Source: Carnobacterium_A sp049673005 (GTDB lineage Bacteria > Bacillota > Bacilli > Lactobacillales > Carnobacteriaceae). From it: a stretch of 12,329 nt of DNA. The stretch lies in NCBI RefSeq assembly GCF_049673005.1, contig NZ_JBATXB010000007.1, positions 1 through 12,329 on the forward strand, in the 5' to 3' direction. Each line of letters begins with the position of its first letter. Positions within the stretch are counted from its first letter, which is position 1. The notes below the pieces were generated by a model, which worked only from the letters and a program-made list of their open reading frames with translations, did no database searches and was not told the DNA's origin. The translations under genes and the position numbers were made by a program. Positions 7,105 to 12,329 of this stretch are shown piece after piece.

Positions 7105-8505
7105 ATGGCTATAGATTGGAAAAATGAAGTATCTGCTCGTAAAGAGGAATTCTTAACAGATTTGGTTTCGCTTTTAAAAATTGATAGTGTTCGCGATGAC
7201 AGTAAAGCAACAGATGAAGCACCTGTTGGACCTGGCCCTAAAGAAGCGCTAGAGGCTTTTCTTGCATTAGGAGAACGCGATGGCTTTATCACTAAAAATA
7301 TTGATCATTTAGCAGGACACATTGAATACGGTTCAGGCGCTGAAACTTTAGGAGTTTTAGCACACGTTGACGTTGTTCCTGTTGGTTCAGGTTGGGAAAC
7401 AAATCCTTTTGAACCTGTTATAAAAGATGGTCGCATCTATGCTCGTGGCTCAAGTGATGACAAAGGTCCAGGAGTAGCGGCTTATTATGCTTTGAAAATT
7501 ATCAAAGATTTAGGTTTACCTGTATCTAAACGTGTTCGTTTTATTATTGGAACAGACGAAGAGAGCGGTTGGATGTGTATGGACCGCTACTTTGAAGTAG
7601 AAGAAAAACCAGAGTTTGGTTTTTCACCAGATGCTCAATTTCCAATTATAAATGGAGAAAAAGGAATACTAACTATGCACGTAAATACCAAAGGAAATGT
7701 AAAAGGCGGAAAAAATGAACTCATTAGTTTTGATGCAGGGTTACGTGAAAATATGGTCCCCCAAGATGCAACAGCGGTGTTTACTAGTCAAGAAGCAGAA
7801 AAAATCGAAAAAGATTTCTATGACTTCGTTGAAAATAAACCTGTGACAGGTACAGTAACGGTTGAAGGGGATAAAGTCACCATTGAACTTAACGGAAAAG
7901 CTGCTCATGCCATGGAGCCTCGTGGCGGAGTGAATGCGGCAACTTACCTAGCAACATTCCTAACAAACTATTCATTTGGTGGGGATGCTAAGTCTTACCT
8001 TGAGATGACTGCAGAATTCTTCCATGAAGACTCAAGAGCTGAGAAGTTAGGATTAAATTATGTAGACGACGTTATGGGTGATTTAACAATGAACCCAGGA
8101 GTCTTCACTTTTACTCCTGAAAATGGTGGAACAATTGCACTGAATTTCCGTTTCCCTAAAGGAGTTAGCATTGAAGGAATTGAAATTGAATTAGATAAAC
8201 AATTAGGTCATTATGGAGTTACTTTAGGTCGAGGGAAAGAACAAACACCTCATTATGTTTCACCAGAAGATCCTTTGGTTAAAACTTTATTAGATGTCTA
8301 TTCAAGACAAACAGGTCTTGAAGCTAAAGAACAAACAATTGGTGGTGGGACTTACGGTCGCTTATTCGACCGTGGAGTTGCTTATGGCGCGATGTTCCCT
8401 GATAGCATTGATACGATGCACCAAGCAAATGAATTTATGGCAATTGATGATTTAATGAATGCAATGAGTATTTATGCTGAAGCTATTTACGAATTAATCA
8501 AATAA
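7105..8505 (+). CDS. pepV: Dipeptidase PepV (M20 zinc metallopeptidase)
   Basis: Cytoplasmic zinc dipeptidase that cleaves a broad range of dipeptides, the final step of peptide use in lactic acid bacteria. Its 466 residues are close to the 470 of Lactobacillus PepV. The two-metal site of the M20 family is complete: His87 and catalytic Asp89 in HVDVVPVG, Asp119 in SSDDKGP (bridging ligand), the glutamates Glu152-Glu153 in GTDEES (general base and ligand), Asp176 in SPDAQFP, and His439 in MHQANE. The lid domain (about 190-380) carries KAAHAMEP, whose histidine helps bind substrate. No signal peptide is seen. The ATG is preceded by GGGAG at a normal distance, and the gene has its own promoter and a strong terminator, so it appears monocistronic. 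Related M20 enzymes such as peptidase T or carnosinases fit less well in length and in the SSDDKGP segment. Confidence 0.97.
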   Translation: MAIDWKNEVSARKEEFLTDLVSLLKIDSVRDDSKATDEAPVGPGPKEALEAFLALGERDGFITKNIDHLAGHIEYGSGAETLGVLAHVDVVPVGSGWETNPFEPVIKDGRIYARGSSDDKGPGVAAYYALKIIKDLGLPVSKRVRFIIGTDEESGWMCMDRYFEVEEKPEFGFSPDAQFPIINGEKGILTMHVNTKGNVKGGKNELISFDAGLRENMVPQDATAVFTSQEAEKIEKDFYDFVENKPVTGTVTVEGDKVTIELNGKAAHAMEPRGGVNAATYLATFLTNYSFGGDAKSYLEMTAEFFHEDSRAEKLGLNYVDDVMGDLTMNPGVFTFTPENGGTIALNFRFPKGVSIEGIEIELDKQLGHYGVTLGRGKEQTPHYVSPEDPLVKTLLDVYSRQTGLEAKEQTIGGGTYGRLFDRGVAYGAMFPDSIDTMHQANEFMAIDDLMNAMSIYAEAIYELIK

Positions 8506-8511
8506 AAATAA

Positions 8512-8559
8512 AAAAAGATAGAGAGTAAAGCACCCCGGTGCTTTACTCTCTATCTTTTT
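8512..8559. terminator. Bidirectional terminator between pepV and the dehydrogenase
   Basis: A perfect 22-bp inverted repeat (8512-8533 with 8538-8559) encloses CCCG. An A-run on the left (8511-8516) and a T-run on the right (8555-8559) give a U-tail in both directions. It lies seven bases after the pepV stop and ten bases before the stop of the opposing gene, so it can end both transcripts. Confidence 0.95.
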
Positions 8560-8568
8560 ATTTGGTTT

Positions 8569-9753
8569 CTATTTTAGGGCTGTACGGTAAATTTCTCTAC
8601 TGATTGCTAAATCATGAGACTGGTGTTCACCTAAAGCTATTTGTTGATGCTTTTCTAATTGGGCAACTAAAGGTTCAATAACTTCTTCGCCTAAGCCAAT
8701 ATCGTTGAAAGATGTTGGTGCTCCAAGACTCTTAAAGAATGCGGTTGTTTTTTCAATAGCAGCATCAATTTTTTCGTCTTCTGTACCAGCAGTGATATGC
8801 CATACACGCTCAGCATATTGTAAGAGTTTTTCTCTTTTTTCTTGTCTACGAACTTTTAACAAAGCTGGAAGAACAATTGTTAACGTTCTAGCATGATCGG
8901 TATGATATAACGCTGTAATTTCGTGACCCATTTGGTGAGAAGCCCAGTCTTGAGGAACTCCAGGTGAGAGGACTTTGTTTAAAGCGTTAGTTGCTGTCCA
9001 CATGAAATTAGCGCGCAAATTGTAATCATGGTTGTCTTCATCAATAACATCGGGACCAATCTCAATTAACGTTTGCAATAAACCTTCAGAGTAACGATCT
9101 TGTACCATTGCACCAACTGGATAAGTCAGATATTGTTCCATGATGTGGATATAAGCATCTAAAATACCATTAGCCAATTGACGCTTTGGCAGGCTATAAG
9201 TGATTTCTGGTTCTAATATTGAAAAGGTTGGGAAGACAAAAGGACTACCAAACCCTAATTTAGCTTGCTTTTCTTTAAAAGTAATGACGGAGCCAGCATT
9301 CATTTCAGAGCCAGTTGCAGGTAAAGTTAACACTGTCGCAAATGGTAAAGCTGAAGCAATTGGTAGTCCTTTACCTATACCGCCACCGAATATATCAATC
9401 GGATTGCCATCGAATTTGACTGCTGCTGCAATAAATTTAGTGGCATCAATAACAGAACCGCCTCCAACTGCTAGTATGAAGTCATAGTTCTCTTTTTTTA
9501 TAAGTTCAACAGCCTTCATCGCTGTTTCGAAAGTAGGATTCGCTTCAATTCCACCAAATTCTCCAACTTGATGTTCTGATAAAGCTGATTTGATGCGATC
9601 AAGTGTACCAAACTTTATAACGCTCCCGCCACCGTAAGTGATAAGAACTTTTTTATCAGTTGAAATTAAGTCTTTTAATTCAGGAATCCGATTCTTCCCG
9701 AAAATAATCTCTGTAGGGTTATAATAATTAAAGTTACTTATTTCTTGTTGCAT
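8569..9753 (-). CDS. yqhD: Iron-containing alcohol/aldehyde dehydrogenase, YqhD-like
   Basis: Cytoplasmic group III (metal-dependent) alcohol dehydrogenase, most like E. coli YqhD and the Bacillus butanol dehydrogenases YugJ/YugK. It probably reduces aldehydes with NADPH. Counting from the ATG at 9753 (394 residues), the N-terminal domain has YGGGS at 40-44 and GGGS at 97-100 for dinucleotide binding. The metal ligands of YqhD (Asp194, His198, His267, His281) are matched by Asp199, His203, His273 and His287, in DAYIH and in SHQMGHEITALYHTDH. PATGSEMN (145-152) is also conserved. A GTG at 9765 would add four residues, but AAGGAG (minus strand) overlaps that codon, so it cannot serve it; the same site lies 11 bases before the ATG, which I take as the start. 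It is single-gene and convergent with pepV. An extended -10 promoter within an inverted repeat precedes it. The physiological substrate and the NADPH preference are inferred. Confidence 0.93.
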   Translation of the reverse strand: MQQEISNFNYYNPTEIIFGKNRIPELKDLISTDKKVLITYGGGSVIKFGTLDRIKSALSEHQVGEFGGIEANPTFETAMKAVELIKKENYDFILAVGGGSVIDATKFIAAAVKFDGNPIDIFGGGIGKGLPIASALPFATVLTLPATGSEMNAGSVITFKEKQAKLGFGSPFVFPTFSILEPEITYSLPKRQLANGILDAYIHIMEQYLTYPVGAMVQDRYSEGLLQTLIEIGPDVIDEDNHDYNLRANFMWTATNALNKVLSPGVPQDWASHQMGHEITALYHTDHARTLTIVLPALLKVRRQEKREKLLQYAERVWHITAGTEDEKIDAAIEKTTAFFKSLGAPTSFNDIGLGEEVIEPLVAQLEKHQQIALGEHQSHDLAISREIYRTALK

Positions 9754-9785
9754 ATACTTGTCCACTCCTTTTAAATTAGTGGATT

Positions 9786-9800
9786 AAGTATAGCATACTT
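9786..9800 (-). promoter_or_regulatory. Extended -10 promoter of the dehydrogenase within a 6-bp inverted repeat
   Basis: Read on the minus strand, TGCTATACT (9795-9787) is an extended -10 element (TGN plus TATACT) 33 bases before the ATG. There is no good -35 at the normal distance. The element sits inside the perfect inverted repeat AAGTAT-AGC-ATACTT (9786-9800), a plausible operator whose occupation would block RNA polymerase. The regulator is unknown. Confidence 0.5.
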
Positions 9801-10072
9801 CATTAATCTTATATGAACAGATAGCTTACACACTTAAATTTTATGGGAAATCAAGAAAATAGACTGATGTAACGGTTCATTGATTTTAAGAAAAAATTAT
9901 TAGTATCATTTATAATAAAGATTCTTTTTTTGAAATAGGACAGTATATAATATAAGTGAGCATATAGATATTATTTCGTTGTCTAATGTGGTATAAAAGT
10001 TGTTATGGATTGAAATAAAATCAAGGGATGCATTACTTGAACAAATAAAAATAAAGATAAGAGGGTGATTGA
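9801..10072. other. AT-rich divergent intergenic region upstream of the ABC operon
   Basis: No credible ORF, tRNA or terminator is visible in these 272 bases. The most likely promoter for the downstream operon is the extended -10 TGGTATAAA at 9989-9997 (plus), with only a poor TATTAT at the -35 position. TATAAT at 9946-9951 and at 9911-9916 are alternative -10 elements without suitable -35 partners. A 7-bp inverted repeat, AAATCAA (9848-9854) and TTGATTT (9880-9886), is 25 bases apart and of unclear meaning. Confidence 0.4.
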
Positions 10073-11170
10073 ATGTTTTTAGCATGGAGAGAAATGAAAC
10101 ATTCTAAAACGCGTTTCGCATTAATCATTGGCGTAATGGTTTTAGTTTCGTACTTAGTATTTTTTTTAGTAGGTCTAGCTTATGGCTTAGCGCAGGATAA
10201 TCGAACAAGTATCGATAAGTGGGAAGCTGATGGGATTGTACTAACGGATGAGTCTAATACCAATATCAATATGTCGATGATGACATTAGAGCAAGCTAAA
10301 AAAGTGAAAGGTGAGAATGTAGCCTTTTTAGGTCAAGCTTCTAGTGTTGTTAGGAAGTCTGGAACGTCAGAAAATGATGATGAAAATAAAGTTAATGTAA
10401 CTTTTTTTGGAATTGATTCAAAACAGTTTATCATGCCAGAAGTGATAGAAGGAAAAGCCTTTTCGAATGATGATGAAGTAGTTGCAGATATAAGTCTAAA
10501 AGAAGAAGAAAATATAAATATCGGTGATACATTGGAATTAGCAGGAAATGACAAAAAAGTAAAAGTAGTTGGGTTTACAAAAAATGCTAAGTTTAATGTT
10601 GCCCCGGTTCTGTACACAACTATCTCTAGTTACCAAGAAGTTCGTTTTGAAAAATCAGATAGTAGCGATGCTGGAAGAATTAGTGCAGTGATTGTACGTG
10701 GAGAGAACAATTCCGTTGATGGAGTAGATATAGAAACAAATGATTTAGCTGTCTACCCAATTAAAGACTATATTAATAAAATACCTGGTTATACAGCGCA
10801 AGTTTTAACTTTTGGATTAATGATTGGATTCTTAATAGTTATAGCAGCAGTTGTCATTGGTATCTTCATTTATGTTTTAACGTTACAAAAATCAAGTTTA
10901 TTTGGTGTTATGAAGGCGCAAGGGATTTCTAATTTTTATATTTCTAAATCAGTTGTCGCTCAAACCTTTATCTTAGCAGTAGTTGGTGTAGGAATAGGAT
11001 TGATATTGACTATTGTAACAGGCTTAGCTTTACCAGCCGCAGTACCTTATACAACCAATATTATTTTCTTAGCAGCGATTACAACCTTACTAATCGTTGT
11101 CGCTGTACTAGGAGCTTTATTTTCAGTAAGGACAGTTGTTAAAATTGATCCATTAGAAGCAATAGGATAA
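10073..11170 (+). CDS. ABC transporter permease, FtsX/MacB type, HrtB-like
   Basis: Membrane subunit (365 residues) of a type VII (MacB-fold) ABC exporter. The layout is a first membrane segment at about 15-40, a large extracytoplasmic domain at about 41-240, and three further segments at about 244-270, 295-320 and 327-352, the last two thirds forming an FtsX domain. It ends in KIDPLEAIG, the usual C-terminus of this family. The start LAWREMKHSKTRF, the first helix ending in GLAYGLAQDN and the closing KIDPLEAIG resemble HrtB, the permease of the heme-regulated HrtBA efflux pump of Staphylococcus and Lactococcus, as I remember it. The extracytoplasmic domain is only loosely similar. Heme export is therefore possible but unproven; export of antimicrobial peptides or other membrane stressors is the alternative. 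GAGGGTGAT precedes the ATG at good spacing. The ATPase gene starts 12 bases downstream. No adjacent HrtR, FhtR or HssRS-type regulator is present. Confidence 0.88.
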   Translation: MFLAWREMKHSKTRFALIIGVMVLVSYLVFFLVGLAYGLAQDNRTSIDKWEADGIVLTDESNTNINMSMMTLEQAKKVKGENVAFLGQASSVVRKSGTSENDDENKVNVTFFGIDSKQFIMPEVIEGKAFSNDDEVVADISLKEEENINIGDTLELAGNDKKVKVVGFTKNAKFNVAPVLYTTISSYQEVRFEKSDSSDAGRISAVIVRGENNSVDGVDIETNDLAVYPIKDYINKIPGYTAQVLTFGLMIGFLIVIAAVVIGIFIYVLTLQKSSLFGVMKAQGISNFYISKSVVAQTFILAVVGVGIGLILTIVTGLALPAAVPYTTNIIFLAAITTLLIVVAVLGALFSVRTVVKIDPLEAIG

Positions 11171-11182
11171 AGGAGGGAATAG

Positions 11183-11860
11183 ATGATGAAATTAATTGAG
11201 TTAATTGGTGTAACACGAACGTTTGGTGAAGGACATACAAAAGTTGACGCTTTAAAGGAAACTAATTTTAGTGTTGAGGCTGGTGAATTTGTGGCTATTA
11301 TTGGACCAAGTGGTTCAGGTAAAAGCACACTTCTTACTATAATAGGCGGGCTTCAGACTCCTTCAGAAGGAAAAGTTTTGATTAGAGAAAATAAATTTAG
11401 TGAAGTTACAGAAAAAAAACGTGCTGCTTTGCGCTTCAAAGAAATAGGCTTTATCCTTCAAGCTTCCAATCTAGTCCCTTTTTTAACTGTTGAGGATCAA
11501 TTGAAATTAGTTAATAAAGTCAATAAAAGCAAAATGGATGCTGAAAAAAGTGATGCGTTATTAGATGAGTTAGGGATAGTGGGATTAAAGAAAAAATACC
11601 CAAGTGACTTATCTGGTGGGGAACGCCAACGTGCAGCAATTGCGAGAGCATTGTATCATAATCCTTCAGTTGTTTTAGCCGATGAGCCGACAGCTAGTCT
11701 GGATTCAGAAAAAGCTTTTGAAGTAGTAGATATTTTAGCGCGTGAAACAAAAGCGCAAAATAAAGCAACAATTATGGTTACACACGATGAGCGATTGATT
11801 GATCGTTGTGACAAAGTATATGTTATGAAAGATGGTATTTTGAAAGAAAGAATGAAATAA
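11183..11860 (+). CDS. ABC transporter ATP-binding protein, HrtA/LolD-like
   Basis: Cytoplasmic ATPase (225 residues) that powers the preceding permease. All nucleotide-binding elements are present: Walker A GPSGSGKST (41-49), Q-loop Gln93, signature LSGGERQ (143-149), Walker B VVLADEP (163-169) with catalytic Glu168, D-loop SLD (172-174) and switch His201. Length and the LSGGERQRAAIARAL segment place it in the MacB/LolD/HrtA group that pairs with FtsX-type permeases. A strong AAAGGAGG lies six bases before the ATG at 11183; the next codon is also ATG and sits nine bases from the site, so the true start may be either. The 12-base gap to the permease gene and the terminator directly behind indicate a two-gene operon. 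The substrate follows whatever the permease handles. Confidence 0.95.
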   Translation: MMKLIELIGVTRTFGEGHTKVDALKETNFSVEAGEFVAIIGPSGSGKSTLLTIIGGLQTPSEGKVLIRENKFSEVTEKKRAALRFKEIGFILQASNLVPFLTVEDQLKLVNKVNKSKMDAEKSDALLDELGIVGLKKKYPSDLSGGERQRAAIARALYHNPSVVLADEPTASLDSEKAFEVVDILARETKAQNKATIMVTHDERLIDRCDKVYVMKDGILKERMK

Positions 11861-11873
11861 TTTTTTTGAAAAG

Positions 11874-11912
11874 AAAGAAGGAATCTACTTTACTGTAGCT
11901 CCTTCTTTTTTT
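11874..11912 (+). terminator. Rho-independent terminator of the ABC operon
   Basis: AAGAAGGA (11875-11882) pairs with TCCTTCTT (11900-11907). An inner CTAC/GTAG helix (11885-11888 with 11895-11898) follows across a small internal loop, and a T-run extends to 11912. It isolates the rrn promoters from the upstream operon. Confidence 0.9.
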
Positions 11913-12101
11913 AATTAAGTTTAAAAGAATAAATATACTAATAAAACTATTAATTATGCATATATAATTTACTAAATAATTACGGAAAAGTGTGCTTAAA
12001 TGTAGTGGTAAATAATTTTTAGTTAATGAAGTATAATAGGTAATAGGATGAGTAAGAATTAAGATGACAAAAAAATTAAATGAATTCTTTTCAGAAAACA
12101 G
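11913..12101. other. AT-rich region upstream of the rrn promoters
   Basis: No credible coding sequence is visible. The segment just before promoter P1 (about 12067-12100) contains A- and T-tracts such as ACAAAAAAATTAAAT, suitable as an UP element for RNA polymerase alpha contacts. An isolated TATAAT occurs at 12032-12037 without a recognisable -35. Confidence 0.4.
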
Positions 12102-12130
12102 TTGACGTGAGTTTAACAAGCTGTTATATT
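12102..12130 (+). promoter_or_regulatory. rRNA operon promoter P1
   Basis: TTGACG (12102-12107) and TATATT (12125-12130) with a 17-base spacer, preceded by AT-rich DNA. Transcription should start near 12137. It is the upstream one of two tandem promoters, the usual arrangement for rrn operons. Confidence 0.88.
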
Positions 12131-12187
12131 AGTAGATGTCGCAGCGAGAGATCGCAGCAACAAGGAAAAACAAATAGTAAAAATTTG

Positions 12188-12216
12188 TTGACAAGTTAAT
12201 CAGCATCTGGTAATAT
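12188..12216 (+). promoter_or_regulatory. rRNA operon promoter P2
   Basis: A consensus TTGACA (12188-12193), 17-base spacer and TAATAT (12211-12216) with an extended TGG just before the -10. It is the strongest promoter match in the window. Transcription should start near 12223. Confidence 0.93.
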
Positions 12217-12222
12217 TTAGAA

Positions 12223-12329
12223 GTTGTCAAAACGACAACGCAAACAAATTAGACCTTTGAAAACTGAACAAAGTAAAACAATAAACTGTGAACGGCGGTT
12301 CGGCCAAGGGTCGGACCAAAAGAAACAAA
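12223..12329 (+). other. 5' leader of an rRNA operon with boxA-like antitermination element (16S gene beyond the window)
   Basis: GACCTTTGAAAACTGAACAAAG (12252-12273) is the conserved leader element of lactic acid bacterial rrn operons and includes the boxA-like CTTTGAAAACT used for Nus-dependent antitermination. A hairpin GTTGTC/GACAAC (12223-12228 with 12234-12239) lies at the predicted 5' end of the P2 transcript. A second hairpin, GGTTCGGCC (12297-12305) with GGTCGGACC (12309-12317), has two G-U pairs. The window ends before the 16S start motif GAGTTTGATC, so only the leader is annotated. Confidence 0.88.

Noticed and set aside
9754..9765. GTG start at 9765 for the dehydrogenase, giving 398 residues
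   Set aside because: The only good ribosome binding site (AAGGAG on the minus strand) overlaps this codon, and YqhD-like similarity begins after the ATG at 9753.
9868..9879. TGTAACGGTTCA as a CcpA cre site
   Set aside because: It is two bases shorter than the cre consensus and lacks the central CG at the right place; only weakly palindromic.
9930..9956. TTGAAA at 9930 with TATAAT or TATAAG as a promoter for the ABC operon
   Set aside because: Spacers would be 10 or 15 bases, outside the normal 16-18 range.
11823..12119. Minus-strand open frame of 98 codons after the ABC operon
   Set aside because: It runs through the terminator and into the rrn promoter region, has no family resemblance, and its composition reflects AT-rich non-coding DNA.
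12274..12329. Start of 16S rRNA within the window
   Set aside because: The conserved GAGTTTGATC motif near the 16S 5' end is absent; the sequence is still leader at the last base.

Overview
The window reads as a chromosomal segment from a low-G+C Gram-positive bacterium of the order Lactobacillales. The clues are AT-rich DNA, GGAGG-type ribosome binding sites, a T-box leader before leuS, a PepV dipeptidase of the lactic-acid-bacterial type, and an rRNA leader carrying CTTTGAAAACTGAACAAAG. A Carnobacterium- or Enterococcus-like host is my best guess. That is an inference from remembered protein similarity, not from a database search.

Layout. Bases 1-549 hold the 3' end of a PTS sugar permease (EIIC-EIIB, GlcNAc/glucose family), closed by a strong terminator. 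Bases 655-961 carry a promoter and a complete leucine T-box riboswitch (specifier CTC, antiterminator and competing terminator) controlling leuS (999-3416), which ends in its own terminator. A MurJ/YtgP-type flippase gene (3600-5267) and rsuA, a 16S rRNA pseudouridine synthase gene (5342-6067), follow on the same strand, with an intercistronic hairpin between them. A bidirectional terminator separates rsuA from the convergent nnrD (6109-6942, minus). Divergent from nnrD is pepV (7105-8505), which converges through a 22-bp-stem bidirectional terminator on a YqhD-like iron-dependent alcohol/aldehyde dehydrogenase (8569-9753, minus). After a roughly 300-bp AT-rich divergent promoter region comes a two-gene ABC transporter operon (HrtB-like permease, then its ATPase; 10073-11860). 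The last 400 bases hold a terminator and then two near-consensus tandem promoters and the leader of a ribosomal RNA operon. The 16S gene itself lies beyond the right edge.

Functionally this is mostly core housekeeping: sugar uptake, leucyl-tRNA charging, lipid II export, rRNA modification, NAD(P)H-hydrate repair, dipeptide cleavage, aldehyde reduction, a stress- or heme-type efflux pump, and an rrn operon. Most genes have a terminator close behind them, so the window is divided into short transcription units. I found no phage, transposon, CRISPR or defence module, and no convincing undescribed system. The most worthwhile leads are regulatory: the inverted repeat over the dehydrogenase promoter, the HrtBA-like pair without a neighbouring regulator, and the murJ-rsuA intercistronic hairpin.
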